Below are positions 8,570 through 17,660 of a stretch of DNA of 64,000 nt, one piece after another (within the stretch, counting starts at the first letter, position 1; every line of letters starts with the position of its first letter). The position numbers and the translations under genes were made by a program. Origin of the DNA: a virus; the IMG/VR virus record IMGVR_UViG_3300042923_001459, positions 44,592-108,591 of that record; one strand, written 5' to 3'. The notes under the pieces are model-generated. The model did not search any database. It worked only from the letters and a program-made list of their open reading frames with translations, and was not told where the DNA came from.

Positions 8570-8764
8570 TTAGCTACTTACGATTTCTATATTTTCTTTC
8601 ATCCAAGCAAATACTTTTTCTCTAAATTCCGTATCATTGGGTCCCCATTGAATTGCGAGATTCATAATATCTAACGGAATAGAATCAATAATGTCGTCAA
8701 TTTGATTTTGACTTGGTTTTTCTCCAATAATATCGACAAAACAATCATTAATTGTATTTTTCAT
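8570..8764 (-). CDS. Small hypothetical protein between NAD kinase and exonuclease
   Basis: 64 acidic residues, mostly helical, with no recognised motif. The start at 8762-8764 has AAAGGAG 8 bases upstream and overlaps the nadK stop by 4 bases (ATGA), so translation is coupled. A longer reading from 8809 lacks a ribosome site. Confidence 0.85.
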   Translation of the reverse strand: MKNTINDCFVDIIGEKPSQNQIDDIIDSIPLDIMNLAIQWGPNDTEFREKVFAWMKENIEIVSS

Positions 8765-9546
8765 ACAAATGACTCCTTTACGCGATTCCAAAAAGTATGT
8801 CTTTTGCATCTAGCAAATCTAATCTTCTTATTTGAAACTCTTAATTTCAATTTTGAAAAATTATCAGCTATCACAGTATGGTCTGCACCAAGAACCAACT
8901 CATCGCTATCTCCTTCAATGTGAATTTCTAGAGTGTGATGCTTTGGTAAAATGATAGAAGAACCAATAGTTCTAAACACGTTGTTGTTTACTGACGCCAT
9001 CTCTGATAATTGTATAGCTTCCAATGAAGGATGAACAATTGATCCATTTAGAGCTTTATTGTAAGCAGTACTTCCAGATGGAGTTGATATACATAAACCA
9101 TCACCTCTGAAATTTTCGAAATGATCACCATTGATGTATACACTGCATATTAAAGATTTTTTAGGACTTTTCAAATAAATTTCATTTACAGCCAAGTACT
9201 CAAGTTCTTCTTCACCATCATTAAATGTCAACTCAACAAGTGGATATTCAACAATGGTTGGTTCATCATTGATTAAATGGTTAAGTAGTTCTTCAAAATC
9301 AGCTTGTTTCCAATCAGTATAGAAACCCAAGTGACCAGTATGTAAACCAACAAAAGCTACTTTGTCAAGAGAATCACTATATTTGTGGAATGCATGTAGC
9401 ATAGTTCCATCCCCGCCAATACTCAACACAATATCAGGTGTACCATAAGTTTGCCACCCAGCATATTTTAATCTATCTCTTATGGCATTTGCTAATCCGT
9501 CAGAAAGAATGTCACCACGACTAACAATATCGAATTTTTTAATCAT
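8761..9546 (-). CDS. nadK: NAD kinase
   Basis: 261 residues, the usual bacterial length. GGDGT at residues 44-48 is the diagnostic NAD/diacylglycerol kinase motif; NEIYLKSP and the DGLCISTPSGSTAYNKA block are the substrate-binding NE/D and GDG..STPTGSTAY motifs. It makes NADP from NAD. NADPH supply would help ribonucleotide reduction during phage replication; it could also alter NAD available to defence systems, which is speculation. Confidence 0.93.
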   Translation of the reverse strand: MIKKFDIVSRGDILSDGLANAIRDRLKYAGWQTYGTPDIVLSIGGDGTMLHAFHKYSDSLDKVAFVGLHTGHLGFYTDWKQADFEELLNHLINDEPTIVEYPLVELTFNDGEEELEYLAVNEIYLKSPKKSLICSVYINGDHFENFRGDGLCISTPSGSTAYNKALNGSIVHPSLEAIQLSEMASVNNNVFRTIGSSIILPKHHTLEIHIEGDSDELVLGADHTVIADNFSKLKLRVSNKKIRFARCKRHTFWNRVKESFV

Positions 9547-9576
9547 TTATCTTTACCTTCCCATCTTTTTTTAATT

Positions 9577-9582
9577 ATTATA
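9577..9582 (-). promoter_or_regulatory. Possible promoter -10 before nadK
   Basis: Minus strand CATATAATAATTAAA, about 30 bases before the nadK start; shares 15 bases with the site at 5740. No -35 seen. Confidence 0.45.
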
Positions 9583-9618
9583 TGATAAAAAGGGACTGAG
9601 TTTTACTCAATAAAAAAA

Positions 9619-9638
9619 TAGTAGGTTTTATCCTACTA
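9619..9638 (-). terminator. Terminator after the 9640 gene
   Basis: TAGTAGG / CCTACTA stem with a TTTTAT loop and a T7 run on the minus strand. Confidence 0.85.
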
Positions 9639-9639
9639 C

Positions 9640-10329
9640 TTAATTGGTGTAATCATAAGTTTCAAAATCAAGTAAGACACCTTTTTTATTTGAAATTGAT
9701 TTTTTACAAGTATCTATTAGTCTTTCTAATGCAGCTTTCATTAATGGTTCTCTACCATATGTACCAAGTTTTGTTTCAATAGCACATAGTACAGTTTCGT
9801 GTATGCCGGATTCCATATAGTTACCGCTTGAATCGAGTATACCTGAATTATTATTGTGTTTGTAACCCATTTTAATTGGGCTTTCACCGAGATTTGGATC
9901 ATATATAACTACTGGAGAAGGGTTGCTTTTTCCTGCATTCCATCCCTCTTGAGATTTAGTAAATAACATAACAAACGTCCATTCATTTGACCACTTACTC
10001 AAAATATCTTCCAATTCATCTAGAAGAGATTTAGTTTTATCGAAATCAACGTAGACGTCATTGTTGGCGGTGTACATAAAGGTTGGATACTTACTACCCA
10101 TTAACCTCAAATTATCAAGACCTTTAGCATTACCGCCACCAATGATGTGTTCTAAATTATACCAAATGGTATCCATTAGATTATAGAGAAGTGGTGGTGA
10201 AATCGTAATTTTTTCCCATAGCTGATTGTCAATTTCATCAGCAATTCTAGCCATGTTAGCGCGAATATCACGATCTTGAATTCCTTCATCTCTTAGCATT
10301 TTTAAAATCTTACTCGTAAAATCTTCCAT
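9640..10329 (-). CDS. Hypothetical protein
   Basis: 229 residues. The N-terminal 30 are charged and helical; residues 80-200 alternate beta and helix, with WTFVMLFTKSQEGWNAGK and a Gly/Asn-rich stretch (residues 160-180). No family recognised. It lies between the nadK operon terminator and the 10373 gene, 43 bases away. Confidence 0.8.
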   Translation of the reverse strand: MEDFTSKILKMLRDEGIQDRDIRANMARIADEIDNQLWEKITISPPLLYNLMDTIWYNLEHIIGGGNAKGLDNLRLMGSKYPTFMYTANNDVYVDFDKTKSLLDELEDILSKWSNEWTFVMLFTKSQEGWNAGKSNPSPVVIYDPNLGESPIKMGYKHNNNSGILDSSGNYMESGIHETVLCAIETKLGTYGREPLMKAALERLIDTCKKSISNKKGVLLDFETYDYTN

Positions 10330-10372
10330 ACTAAGGACACAAAAATCGTATCCTCACACCTTCCTTTCTCTT

Positions 10373-10690
10373 TTAGAGTAGGGGATTCTTGCTGTCTTTC
10401 TTGATACCAAATACTTCATTCACTACTTCAGAAGCAGCAGATAGAGCAGCACCAGCAATAATTGTAAAGAATACTTCGCTTGCATAGAAAGTTTCAGGTA
10501 GATCACCATTGATAGATTCAACTATTTTCTCCAAAGAATCAATCTTCTTCTCAATTTCAATTAAGCGAGCCTTGATTTCTTTTTCCTCGTCAGTCAATTC
10601 TATTTGCACATCTGGTTGTTGTTTCGACTTTGAAGCTCCTGGAAGGAGAACCAATTTCGATTTTAAGTCCTTGTCATCTTTATTGCTCAT
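10373..10690 (-). CDS. Small coiled-coil protein with C-terminal hydrophobic segment
   Basis: 105 residues. Residues 1-30 are charged and probably disordered, 35-65 form a coiled coil (KARLIEIEKKIDSLEKIV), and 68-90 (ASEVFFTIIAGAALSAASEVV) are hydrophobic enough for one weak membrane helix. Starts at ATG after GAGGGGGTC. Function unknown. Confidence 0.75.
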   Translation of the reverse strand: MSNKDDKDLKSKLVLLPGASKSKQQPDVQIELTDEEKEIKARLIEIEKKIDSLEKIVESINGDLPETFYASEVFFTIIAGAALSAASEVVNEVFGIKKDSKNPLL

Positions 10691-10836
10691 ATAATGACCC
10701 CCTCGAGAGAAGCTAGTAAAGCCCTCTCAAGGAATAAATATCGTTATATTTGATAATTATTACTTAGCACCCTGTGAACGGTTTTAATGCTTTTTTAAAC
10801 TTTTTTCTTCATAAGAAGAACTCAATAAACCCAATA

Positions 10837-11598
10837 TCAATTATCTTGTAATACCCAAAACTTAAGTTGCTTGTTACCAAGTTTTAAGGCTTCTTGCGTA
10901 GTTGAGACGCATATGTCGACTCTGTATTTTCCTTTAATAGCTCCTCCGGTGTCTTGGGCAATTACCACACCGAATCCTTCTACATAGAACTTTGTACCGA
11001 GTTCCCAATAACGAGTATCTACCGCTATCGTCACTCCTGGTTGCGCTTTTGCACCAGAGGCAGTTTTGCCTGTGCATCCAACACATTTCGGAGTATAGAA
11101 TGAAGCATTAAAAACACCAGTGGGTTGGGTGTTTTCTATTTCATTGATGTTGTTGGTCTGGATAGGTTTCACTTTAGCCACATTTGAAGAATCAACAGAA
11201 AGATTCTTAAGTGTATTAGCTTGTTTCTCACTACCCAAGGCTATTGTTAGCCGTTTTTTTTCCAGGGCGTCACGGCGTTCCCTGTATTTTTTTGTTAAAT
11301 CCTCATTATCTACTGTTAATTGTTGTATACTTTGTTCTTGTAATGCGACCTTACTTTTTAAATCTTCAATTATCTGTTTATTAGCCGTAGATTCTTGCTT
11401 GATGATTTCAAACTGACCAACTACTTCATTCAACTGTCTCGATCTCTCTGTTAAGTCTTTGCCCATTACCCACATACTAAGTGAGGAAAACAGAATCAAC
11501 GCTGCACTGCCAATCGCAACGATATAAAATTTCTTTCGTGAAACTGGTAATGCATTTGGGTTTAATTGAGTTCTCCTATTGGCTGCCGGGTTTTTCAT
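10837..11598 (-). CDS. Membrane-anchored 3D-domain protein (double-psi barrel, peptidoglycan hydrolase-like)
   Basis: 253 residues: a basic N-terminus, one membrane helix at about 25-45, a coiled coil (50-110), a linker, then a 3D domain at about 165-250. The three aspartates that name the domain are in AVDTRYW, AQDTGGAIKG and YRVDICV. Such domains occur in lytic transglycosylase-like proteins (RlpA/YuiC/MltA folds). The topology puts the enzyme outside the membrane, so it may act on the cell wall in lysis or as a tail-associated wall hydrolase. Confidence 0.85.
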   Translation of the reverse strand: MKNPAANRRTQLNPNALPVSRKKFYIVAIGSAALILFSSLSMWVMGKDLTERSRQLNEVVGQFEIIKQESTANKQIIEDLKSKVALQEQSIQQLTVDNEDLTKKYRERRDALEKKRLTIALGSEKQANTLKNLSVDSSNVAKVKPIQTNNINEIENTQPTGVFNASFYTPKCVGCTGKTASGAKAQPGVTIAVDTRYWELGTKFYVEGFGVVIAQDTGGAIKGKYRVDICVSTTQEALKLGNKQLKFWVLQDN

Positions 11599-11950
11599 AC
11601 AGCACCTCCATAGGATGTTTGTGAATCATTTTTTATTTTATGATTATAAATGTCAAATATTAACTGCTAATGTCGAGACGTAAGTGTCTCTAGGATGTCC
11701 TCTAATTCACGTAGTGCATTGATATCAGTGATATCTATGAATCAATGGTTATTCACAGGGTGCATCTATAAATATAAGATCTATTATATAAGAATATAAA
11801 TAAAGAAATATAGAGAAAGATAAGAGAGAGAGGGAAGCAAGTTCCCTGTGCAATTAATGTTTTTACGTCTCGAATTCAGTCGTGTTACTATTTGATATTT
11901 GAACTTTAATAGGTTTAACCATGACTTATATTCTAGTTTTATCCTTGCAT
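11599..11950. repeat. 350-base gap with nested inverted repeats and a polypurine tract
   Basis: TCGAGACGTAA at 11673-11683 pairs with TTACGTCTCGA at 11863-11873, and inside this CACAGGG at 11754-11760 pairs with CCCTGTG at 11844-11850. Between them is a purine-rich run of about 35 bases near 11800-11837. A 12-base complement of 11752-11763 also occurs at 10766-10777. No gene with a ribosome site is visible. Confidence 0.6.
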
Positions 11951-12451
11951 CTACTTACCCTTAACTGCTCTCAACAAGTTTACGTAATCAAGAAAAGCTT
12001 TCAACTCTTTACCTTCAATTCTACTAACATTTAACTTGTTGTTCTTAAGAGGACCGCTATTTTGTATTTTGTGTATCAGATAAGAGTTTGGAAAAAAGCG
12101 ATACTCATAAATCCCAAACTTTTTAAAATCAACAAGAAATGCAACCCAAACTTTCTTACCTGTGTTTGCTTCTTTTTTTGCATAAGCTTCAACGTGACTC
12201 TTGTTTATAAGTAAACAATTTTCAGGTTCAATACCTGTATGCTGCATTGACCACATAAACTCAGATTCTAGATACTTACTGTCTACGTACATTTCATCGT
12301 ACACAAGTTCAATATCAATATCCTTCACATCTTCTTCGTTGTTGAGTTTTGATGGAACACCATTAAGATTTAATAACTCAACTAATAAATCTTCTTTGTC
12401 ATTGCCAATCTTTAATTTTTCTTCAAAGCTTCTACTATCTGATTGATACAA
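11951..12451 (-). CDS. Hypothetical protein, possibly nuclease-like
   Basis: 166 residues from a TTG start (AAAGGGATG upstream). Residues 45-60 read DIDIELVYDEMYVDSKY, which faintly resembles the acidic core of PD-(D/E)XK folds but with Ser in place of the second acid, so I do not claim activity. The C-terminal third is basic. Large intergenic regions flank it on both sides. Confidence 0.7.
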   Translation of the reverse strand: MYQSDSRSFEEKLKIGNDKEDLLVELLNLNGVPSKLNNEEDVKDIDIELVYDEMYVDSKYLESEFMWSMQHTGIEPENCLLINKSHVEAYAKKEANTGKKVWVAFLVDFKKFGIYEYRFFPNSYLIHKIQNSGPLKNNKLNVSRIEGKELKAFLDYVNLLRAVKGK

Positions 12452-12744
12452 GTTTATTCACATCCCTTTAAAAAGTTAATATTATTAAGCGTTAAAATAT
12501 GAATCGAGTATATTGTATGAAATTTAGCAGCTATGTTTAAATTTTATGTAAATAAGTTACGTGATTAAAAATGTTCAATTTTTGATTCTGTGGCGATATT
12601 TACATCAATATGAATGAAATAACACAGTATGTATATTTTCAAACCTCAGTTGAAATCATGTACCTAAATAATAATCATTTCCATCAGTAAAAGATGCGGA
12701 ATATGTTCACCGTCTGGTATAATCTGGTTTTTGACAAAAAAATA
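12452..12744. other. Intergenic region, AT-rich
   Basis: Nearly 300 bases between two minus-strand units. It should contain the promoter of the 11951 gene. I see no ORF with a ribosome site and no consensus promoter. Confidence 0.5.
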
Positions 12745-12765
12745 CCCATCTTTTAATGAGATGGG
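12745..12765 (-). terminator. Terminator of the 12776-14183 operon
   Basis: CCCATCT / AGATGGG stem followed on the minus strand by TATTTTTTT. Confidence 0.85.
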
Positions 12766-12775
12766 ATATCAGGAC

Positions 12776-13141
12776 TTATTTTTTTATATCCATAATTTTA
12801 TCAATCATTTCTTCAGAAACTGCATCAGTTATGTCAAGCTCAATCTCAACACCATTTTGCACAAATAGTTGTACAGCAATTGTTACGCAATTAGAACAAA
12901 TAAGGGGTTCATTTTTTTCACTTAAAGAAACTACTGGTTTTTCGTTAGTTCCAATAGTTCCACAAAATGAACACGAATGAAATGAACTTTGCAAACCTTC
13001 AAGTCCAGCAGTTCCTCCATATAGTGGTAAAATTTGTCCATCTTCAAATTCAACAAAAGTCATTTGTCCATCTTGTTTGATGTCCTTTACTGGTTGTTTC
13101 ATTAATATTGTAAGTTCTTTTATTCTTTCCTCATCTAACAT
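12776..13141 (-). CDS. ClpX-type C4 zinc-finger protein
   Basis: 121 residues from the ATG at 13139-13141 (GGAAG 7-8 bases upstream; overlaps nothing but abuts the previous stop). CSFCG at about 57 and ICSNC at about 82 form a four-cysteine zinc site spaced like the ClpX N-terminal domain, but there is no ATPase. The first 45 residues look like a small beta unit with FVEFEDGQILPLYG. It may bind a protease or chaperone partner, by analogy only. Confidence 0.8.
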   Translation of the reverse strand: MLDEERIKELTILMKQPVKDIKQDGQMTFVEFEDGQILPLYGGTAGLEGLQSSFHSCSFCGTIGTNEKPVVSLSEKNEPLICSNCVTIAVQLFVQNGVEIELDITDAVSEEMIDKIMDIKK

Positions 13142-13142
13142 A

Positions 13143-13412
13143 TCACATCTTCCTTCCAAGTATAGAATTTAACATTGAATCAACTTGGTTAGAACCATTT
13201 GAGTTCTTTAAAATGGTCTGTGTTACTGTTAATTCATTAAGCACTCTAGAAAGTTGAAGCATAATTGAACTAGCTTCTATTAGATTTTCAAACTTATAGT
13301 TCTTGTCATTTCTATTATCTTCCATAGAACACTTACGAGACAACAATTCTATTTGTTTTACTATGGCATTTATAGCTAAATCAATTTGATCTTGCTGCGA
13401 CTCCAAACTCAT
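13143..13412 (-). CDS. Small helical hypothetical protein
   Basis: 89 residues, almost wholly helical, including QIELLSRKC and MLQLSRVLNELTVTQTIL. It is the middle gene of a three-gene unit flanked by zinc-knuckle proteins. No family recognised. Confidence 0.8.
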   Translation of the reverse strand: MSLESQQDQIDLAINAIVKQIELLSRKCSMEDNRNDKNYKFENLIEASSIMLQLSRVLNELTVTQTILKNSNGSNQVDSMLNSILGRKM

Positions 13413-13427
13413 TTTTAACTTCCCTTC

Positions 13428-14183
13428 TTACTTGTTGTTAAAAGTTTTAATAAAACATCCAGTATATTCATTGACGCTACTATCATTGCGTGTTATTTTA
13501 GCAGAAATAACGTCATAATCCAAAACATCACTAGTGTTTAAAATAATATTAACTAAATCAGTAGAAATTACATATGAAATTATCTTTGAAAGTTTAACAT
13601 CAGTATTATCATCAAAAACAACAATTAATTTGTTCGTAATTAAATCAAATCTAATGTTGCCAAAATGAGTTCCGTCCTTAACAATATCTGCTTCTACTAT
13701 AGATGTTTTTAATATATCATATTCAAAGACTTCATCATTGTAAACAAGGAATTTACCAATAATATCTGAAGCATTACCCTGAATATTTAATTTAAAATTC
13801 TTAAAAAGAGATAAATCAATACTTTTTAAAGAACTTTCATCCTGTAGCACTGAAAATCCAATATTTATTTTGTTATTTTCAATCACTGAAGCAAAAATTC
13901 TTGAAAAAGCTAAACTAGCACAATTAAAACACCAGTAAGTATTTCTAACTTCATCAATTAAAAGCTTATCTAAAAATCCATCAACATTGTTTTTGTAGTA
14001 GAAATCTTGCGCTCCTAAATTTTGATGTTGTGCAAATCCCCATCCATTATGAAGAGATAAAGGTGATAATATTCCTTGTTTCATTTGACTTTCTACACCT
14101 TCACAAAAAATGCAAACAATTGCATCTTCACCATTTGCGTTAGCTGCGATCAAGTTTCTACTTTGTATAGGTTTTGAAATCAT
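13428..14183 (-). CDS. Zinc-knuckle hypothetical protein
   Basis: 251 residues. CIFC (about 24-27) and CFNC (about 86-89) could form one zinc site, as in the gene at 12776 in the same unit. The C-terminal half is beta-rich with repeated Asp/Asn turns (VKDGTHFGNIRFDL, VFDDNTDVKLSK). Function unknown. Confidence 0.8.
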   Translation of the reverse strand: MISKPIQSRNLIAANANGEDAIVCIFCEGVESQMKQGILSPLSLHNGWGFAQHQNLGAQDFYYKNNVDGFLDKLLIDEVRNTYWCFNCASLAFSRIFASVIENNKINIGFSVLQDESSLKSIDLSLFKNFKLNIQGNASDIIGKFLVYNDEVFEYDILKTSIVEADIVKDGTHFGNIRFDLITNKLIVVFDDNTDVKLSKIISYVISTDLVNIILNTSDVLDYDVISAKITRNDSSVNEYTGCFIKTFNNK

Positions 14184-14200
14184 AACAATTCAACTCCAAA

Positions 14201-14497
14201 TTACTTCTTTTTCTTTTGTTTTTCTAATTCTTTAATTTGATCATCTGTCAGAGTCTTAAGTTGTTTCGTATCATCACCATCTATATCGGACTGATGTTTA
14301 ATGATTACTTTGTAACCTGCAGCGCCAAGCAATTGCTTTGCTAATTGTAGTGAAATTTCTGCGTCTTCATTTTTCAAACGAGAAATCCAAGACTTAGAAA
14401 CATCAGCTTTTTTGGCAAATTGAGTAACAGTAATACCGTTTTGATAGCAATAAGTTCTTACGATTCTTATAATATCTTTTGTGGTAGGTTGAATCAT
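14201..14497 (-). CDS. XRE-family helix-turn-helix regulator
   Basis: 98 residues. Residues 18-58 fit the Cro/C1 fold: ITVTQFAKKADVSKSWISRL is the turn and recognition helix. The C-terminus is lysine-rich. It lies just upstream (in the transcription sense) of the 13428 unit and downstream of the GNAT array's terminator, so it is a candidate regulator of one or the other. Confidence 0.88.
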   Translation of the reverse strand: MIQPTTKDIIRIVRTYCYQNGITVTQFAKKADVSKSWISRLKNEDAEISLQLAKQLLGAAGYKVIIKHQSDIDGDDTKQLKTLTDDQIKELEKQKKKK

Positions 14498-14565
14498 GAA
14501 CTACAACTCCTTTTTTTATATAGATAAAATAATTGATTTGCTTAATAATAACAAAAAAAATCAAA

Positions 14566-14586
14566 AACCCTACACAACGTAGGGTT
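14566..14586 (-). terminator. Terminator of the GNAT array
   Basis: AACCCTAC / GTAGGGTT stem followed by T-rich minus strand. Confidence 0.85.
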
Positions 14587-14596
14587 ATACATATTG

Positions 14597-17152
14597 TTAT
14601 ACAACTGATTTGTTCTTCTGCCTAAAGTCTGTTAACTTCGGTAAGAGCTCGTTATACCATTTTTCCTCATCTTGATGATTATAATCTCTCTTAGTATTGT
14701 TGAGCGTAATTTCGGGGAACCAACCCATAGCAACAGCCTTGTTAAATGTATATTCTGCTACTGGGTTTATGAATGTTCTACCAAGTCTCCAATTTTGATA
14801 TTGAGAATTGTATTCTTCTGAAAATGTTTTATATAAGAGCATAGCAACTCCATTTTTTCTATATTGCTCTTGTACTTCAACATAATTAATGTAGATGTAT
14901 TCATGTTCAGGATAGATTTCATACTTCATATCTCCAAGCATTTCTCCATCTCTAAAGATCTCAATTTTACGTCCTCTATTATTAATTTCTTTTTTCTGAA
15001 CATCAATTGGACCAACTGCAACTTCGGATGCAAATTTACGCAATCTGTAATCATTACCTTTAGCCCAATATTCAGGACCTTTATACTGTTCTGGCAACTT
15101 ATTACGTAAGTCATTCCAAACTTCGTCTGGGTTTGTTTTAAGGCTTTTATTATATCGATCTCTCTTCACATACTTATCATCTATTGAAGTTTCATTTATC
15201 CAACCTAAACTTACAGCTTTTCTAAATGCATATTCAGCTATTGGATTAATATAGTATCTAGAAACCGGCCAATCACTAAAGTTAGAATTGTAGATTTCAC
15301 CAAACTTTTTGTAAAGTAGTTGTCCAACACCATAACTTCTATATTCTTCCTTTACTTGGACTTCATCTACGTGAATAATATTGCTGCCAGGTGGTAAATC
15401 CCTAAGACTTCTATTGTTTTCGTGAATATATTTAGGGTTTTCAACATTGTAAAAAGCTGAAAAATACATATTTCCAATATTAATACCATTAGATAATTTA
15501 GCGTTTATTGAATAGTCAACTTGTTTTTCGGCACCAACATAATCTCCATCTTCTTCTGACTCAGTATAAGATAGTACAATGTTTCTCATATCAATTTCTG
15601 ACAAATCAGCTAATTTAAATAGTTTTTTCAATCTAGAACTACCTCTATACATTGGAGGAAGTTTCTTTCTCAAATCCTTCCAAAGCGTTTTATCTTTTTT
15701 ATCATAATTGCGCTTTAATTTATCATCATTTAAAGCCCATCCAGAAATCCACCCTAATGAAATAGCTTTACGATAAGAATATTCAGCTATAGGGTTATGA
15801 AAATCTACAGAAACTGGGAGACGATCAAATTGTTGTTGATAAATTTCACCAAATTTCTGAAGAAGTAATTGACCAATACCAAGGCTTTGATATTGTTCAG
15901 TAACTTTAATTAAATCGATATGAACTTTATCTCTTCCTGCATAGGCACTATTTGTATCATAAACGTAAGCTGTAAATCTTATGCTTCCCACTTCTTCACC
16001 ATTAAGTTGTGCATAAACCATGTGGGTGTCCATTGTTAAGCCATTGTCATAAGTTGAACTACCAATAGAACCTCCATCTTCAAGTATTATGCCAGACCTA
16101 ATATCGGTCACGCTTAGATCTGAAGCTAGTTTACGTAAATCTTTTTTCATACTAGCCTCCGGCCCTCTAACATGTTCTGGAAGTTTTTGTCTTAAATCAT
16201 TCCAAAGCGCTTTATTTTTTGTACTATAGTCACGAATTATCTTTTCTTCAGAAAGAGCCATATCTGGAACCCAGCCAAGAGATACTGCTTTTCTAAAGGA
16301 ATATTCAGCAACAGGATTTACAAATTGTCTACCAACTGCCCAACCATTAAATTGTTCAGTGTACATCTCACCAAATTTTTTGTAAAGCATTTGGCCTACG
16401 CCAGCTCCTTCAAAATATTGTTGCACATACAAAAACGAAACATATAATTCTGGTTCAGTATAATCTTTAGCTTCTTCTTTTGGAACATACTTTGAAAAAT
16501 CCAAATAACCAATTTGACTTCCAGCGTACATAGCGGAAATTTCATAACTAGATCTAAGTGTTTGTCCCCAGTCTTTTTCTTCACTAGGACCAGAAACTTC
16601 AAATTGAATACCTTGTCGTAAGTCAATTTTTTCATCATCACTTATGGCAATTTTTTTCAATCTTGAAAATCTACTAGCATGTAAATTTTCTGGTAATTTT
16701 TGTTTTAAGTCATTCCATTGTTGCTCTTTTTTATCATCATAACTTCTAGTTGTTCTCTCTGGAGTATAAGCTTGATTTGGTACCCAACCTTGATCTACTG
16801 CTTTTTTAAAAGAATATTCAGCAATGGGACTCTCAAAGTGTCTTTCAACTTCCCAGTCCATAAAGTTTTGGCTATACACTTCACCAAATTTTTTGTAAAG
16901 CATACCACTAATTCCAGTTCCACGATACTCAGATTCAACTTTGATATAAGCAAGGTATAGAATATCTTCCTCGTTGCCATTTTCATCTAGTTGCGAAACT
17001 TGATTGAAATCTAAAGCGCCAATTTCGCCTCCATTGTACATAGCTTCAATTCTATGCATAGTCATGTAGTATCCATCTTCAGGATCACTATCACTACCAA
17101 CATTAGGTGAGTAATCAATTCTAACTTTTCTAATGTCAAACTGATCAGACAT
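14597..17152 (-). CDS. Tandem GNAT acetyltransferase-like protein, five modules
   Basis: 851 residues made of five modules of about 170 residues. The acetyl-CoA loop (R/Q)xxGxG/A recurs at about 77 (YRGTGIS), 246 (YFEGAGVG), 421 (YQSLGIG), 604 (YRSYGVG) and 764 (YRKNGVA). Each is followed by a YKKFGEIY-like helix, NP(I/V)AEYSFRKAV, a GW segment and a linker WNDLRxKLPE..RGPE. Module 1 and 2 loops deviate from the strict motif. GNATs transfer acetyl groups to amines; whether these modules are active or serve as a repetitive scaffold is not decidable here. It follows the 17172 gene by 19 bases. Confidence 0.85.
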   Translation of the reverse strand: MSDQFDIRKVRIDYSPNVGSDSDPEDGYYMTMHRIEAMYNGGEIGALDFNQVSQLDENGNEEDILYLAYIKVESEYRGTGISGMLYKKFGEVYSQNFMDWEVERHFESPIAEYSFKKAVDQGWVPNQAYTPERTTRSYDDKKEQQWNDLKQKLPENLHASRFSRLKKIAISDDEKIDLRQGIQFEVSGPSEEKDWGQTLRSSYEISAMYAGSQIGYLDFSKYVPKEEAKDYTEPELYVSFLYVQQYFEGAGVGQMLYKKFGEMYTEQFNGWAVGRQFVNPVAEYSFRKAVSLGWVPDMALSEEKIIRDYSTKNKALWNDLRQKLPEHVRGPEASMKKDLRKLASDLSVTDIRSGIILEDGGSIGSSTYDNGLTMDTHMVYAQLNGEEVGSIRFTAYVYDTNSAYAGRDKVHIDLIKVTEQYQSLGIGQLLLQKFGEIYQQQFDRLPVSVDFHNPIAEYSYRKAISLGWISGWALNDDKLKRNYDKKDKTLWKDLRKKLPPMYRGSSRLKKLFKLADLSEIDMRNIVLSYTESEEDGDYVGAEKQVDYSINAKLSNGINIGNMYFSAFYNVENPKYIHENNRSLRDLPPGSNIIHVDEVQVKEEYRSYGVGQLLYKKFGEIYNSNFSDWPVSRYYINPIAEYAFRKAVSLGWINETSIDDKYVKRDRYNKSLKTNPDEVWNDLRNKLPEQYKGPEYWAKGNDYRLRKFASEVAVGPIDVQKKEINNRGRKIEIFRDGEMLGDMKYEIYPEHEYIYINYVEVQEQYRKNGVAMLLYKTFSEEYNSQYQNWRLGRTFINPVAEYTFNKAVAMGWFPEITLNNTKRDYNHQDEEKWYNELLPKLTDFRQKNKSVV

Positions 17153-17171
17153 TTATTACACCCTCTTTTGA

Positions 17172-17660
17172 TTAAGAATATTTAAGTTTTCTTTTTAGTC
17201 TTTTAGCACCTCTATATTGTTCAGGCACCTTTTCTCTTAAATCTTGCCATTGTTGTTTTTGTTGATCGTCGTAATTTCTATTTACGTTGTTTTCATCTAA
17301 GGCTGAAGATGGTATCAATCCACCAGAAATTAAATTTCTAAATGCTAATTCAAATTCTGGATCGTGAAAGTTTAAAATTACCTTCCAACCCGTGTAATTA
17401 GCTTCAAATTCCTTACCAAATTCATCCATTAACATTTCTTCTAAATCATAATCTCTGTATTTTTCACTAATAAGACATTCATCTACGGATAAAACACCTT
17501 TAGATGCTTCTGTAAATTCAACGTGACCAACTTCTTTGCCGTTATAGATAGACGAAATTCTATGATCTTTTGAACCAAAAGTACCTTGATGATCAAAATA
17601 AATTTGAGCTTGAAACTGTTCTATGTTTGACGGTGCTGCAACCTTTCTAAGTTTACTCAT
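17172..17660 (-). CDS. Single degenerate GNAT module
   Basis: 162 residues from the ATG at 17658-17660 (AGGGTGA upstream); a longer in-frame opening to 17777 overlaps the previous gene and lacks a site. The usual loop is YRDYDLEE, where both loop glycines are replaced by acidic residues, so acetyl-CoA binding is doubtful. The flanking HDPEFELAFRNLI and WQDLREKVPEQYRGAK segments show it is the same repeat type. It is sandwiched between two intact arrays. Confidence 0.85.
   Translation of the reverse strand: MSKLRKVAAPSNIEQFQAQIYFDHQGTFGSKDHRISSIYNGKEVGHVEFTEASKGVLSVDECLISEKYRDYDLEEMLMDEFGKEFEANYTGWKVILNFHDPEFELAFRNLISGGLIPSSALDENNVNRNYDDQQKQQWQDLREKVPEQYRGAKRLKRKLKYS

Noticed and set aside
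11951-12451. Calling the 166-residue protein a PD-(D/E)XK nuclease
   Set aside because: The DxK-like stretch lacks the second acidic residue and there is no supporting context.
12714-12737. Plus-strand GGTATAATCTGG and nearby TTGACA
   Set aside because: The order is reversed (TTGACA lies downstream of TATAAT), so it is not a promoter.
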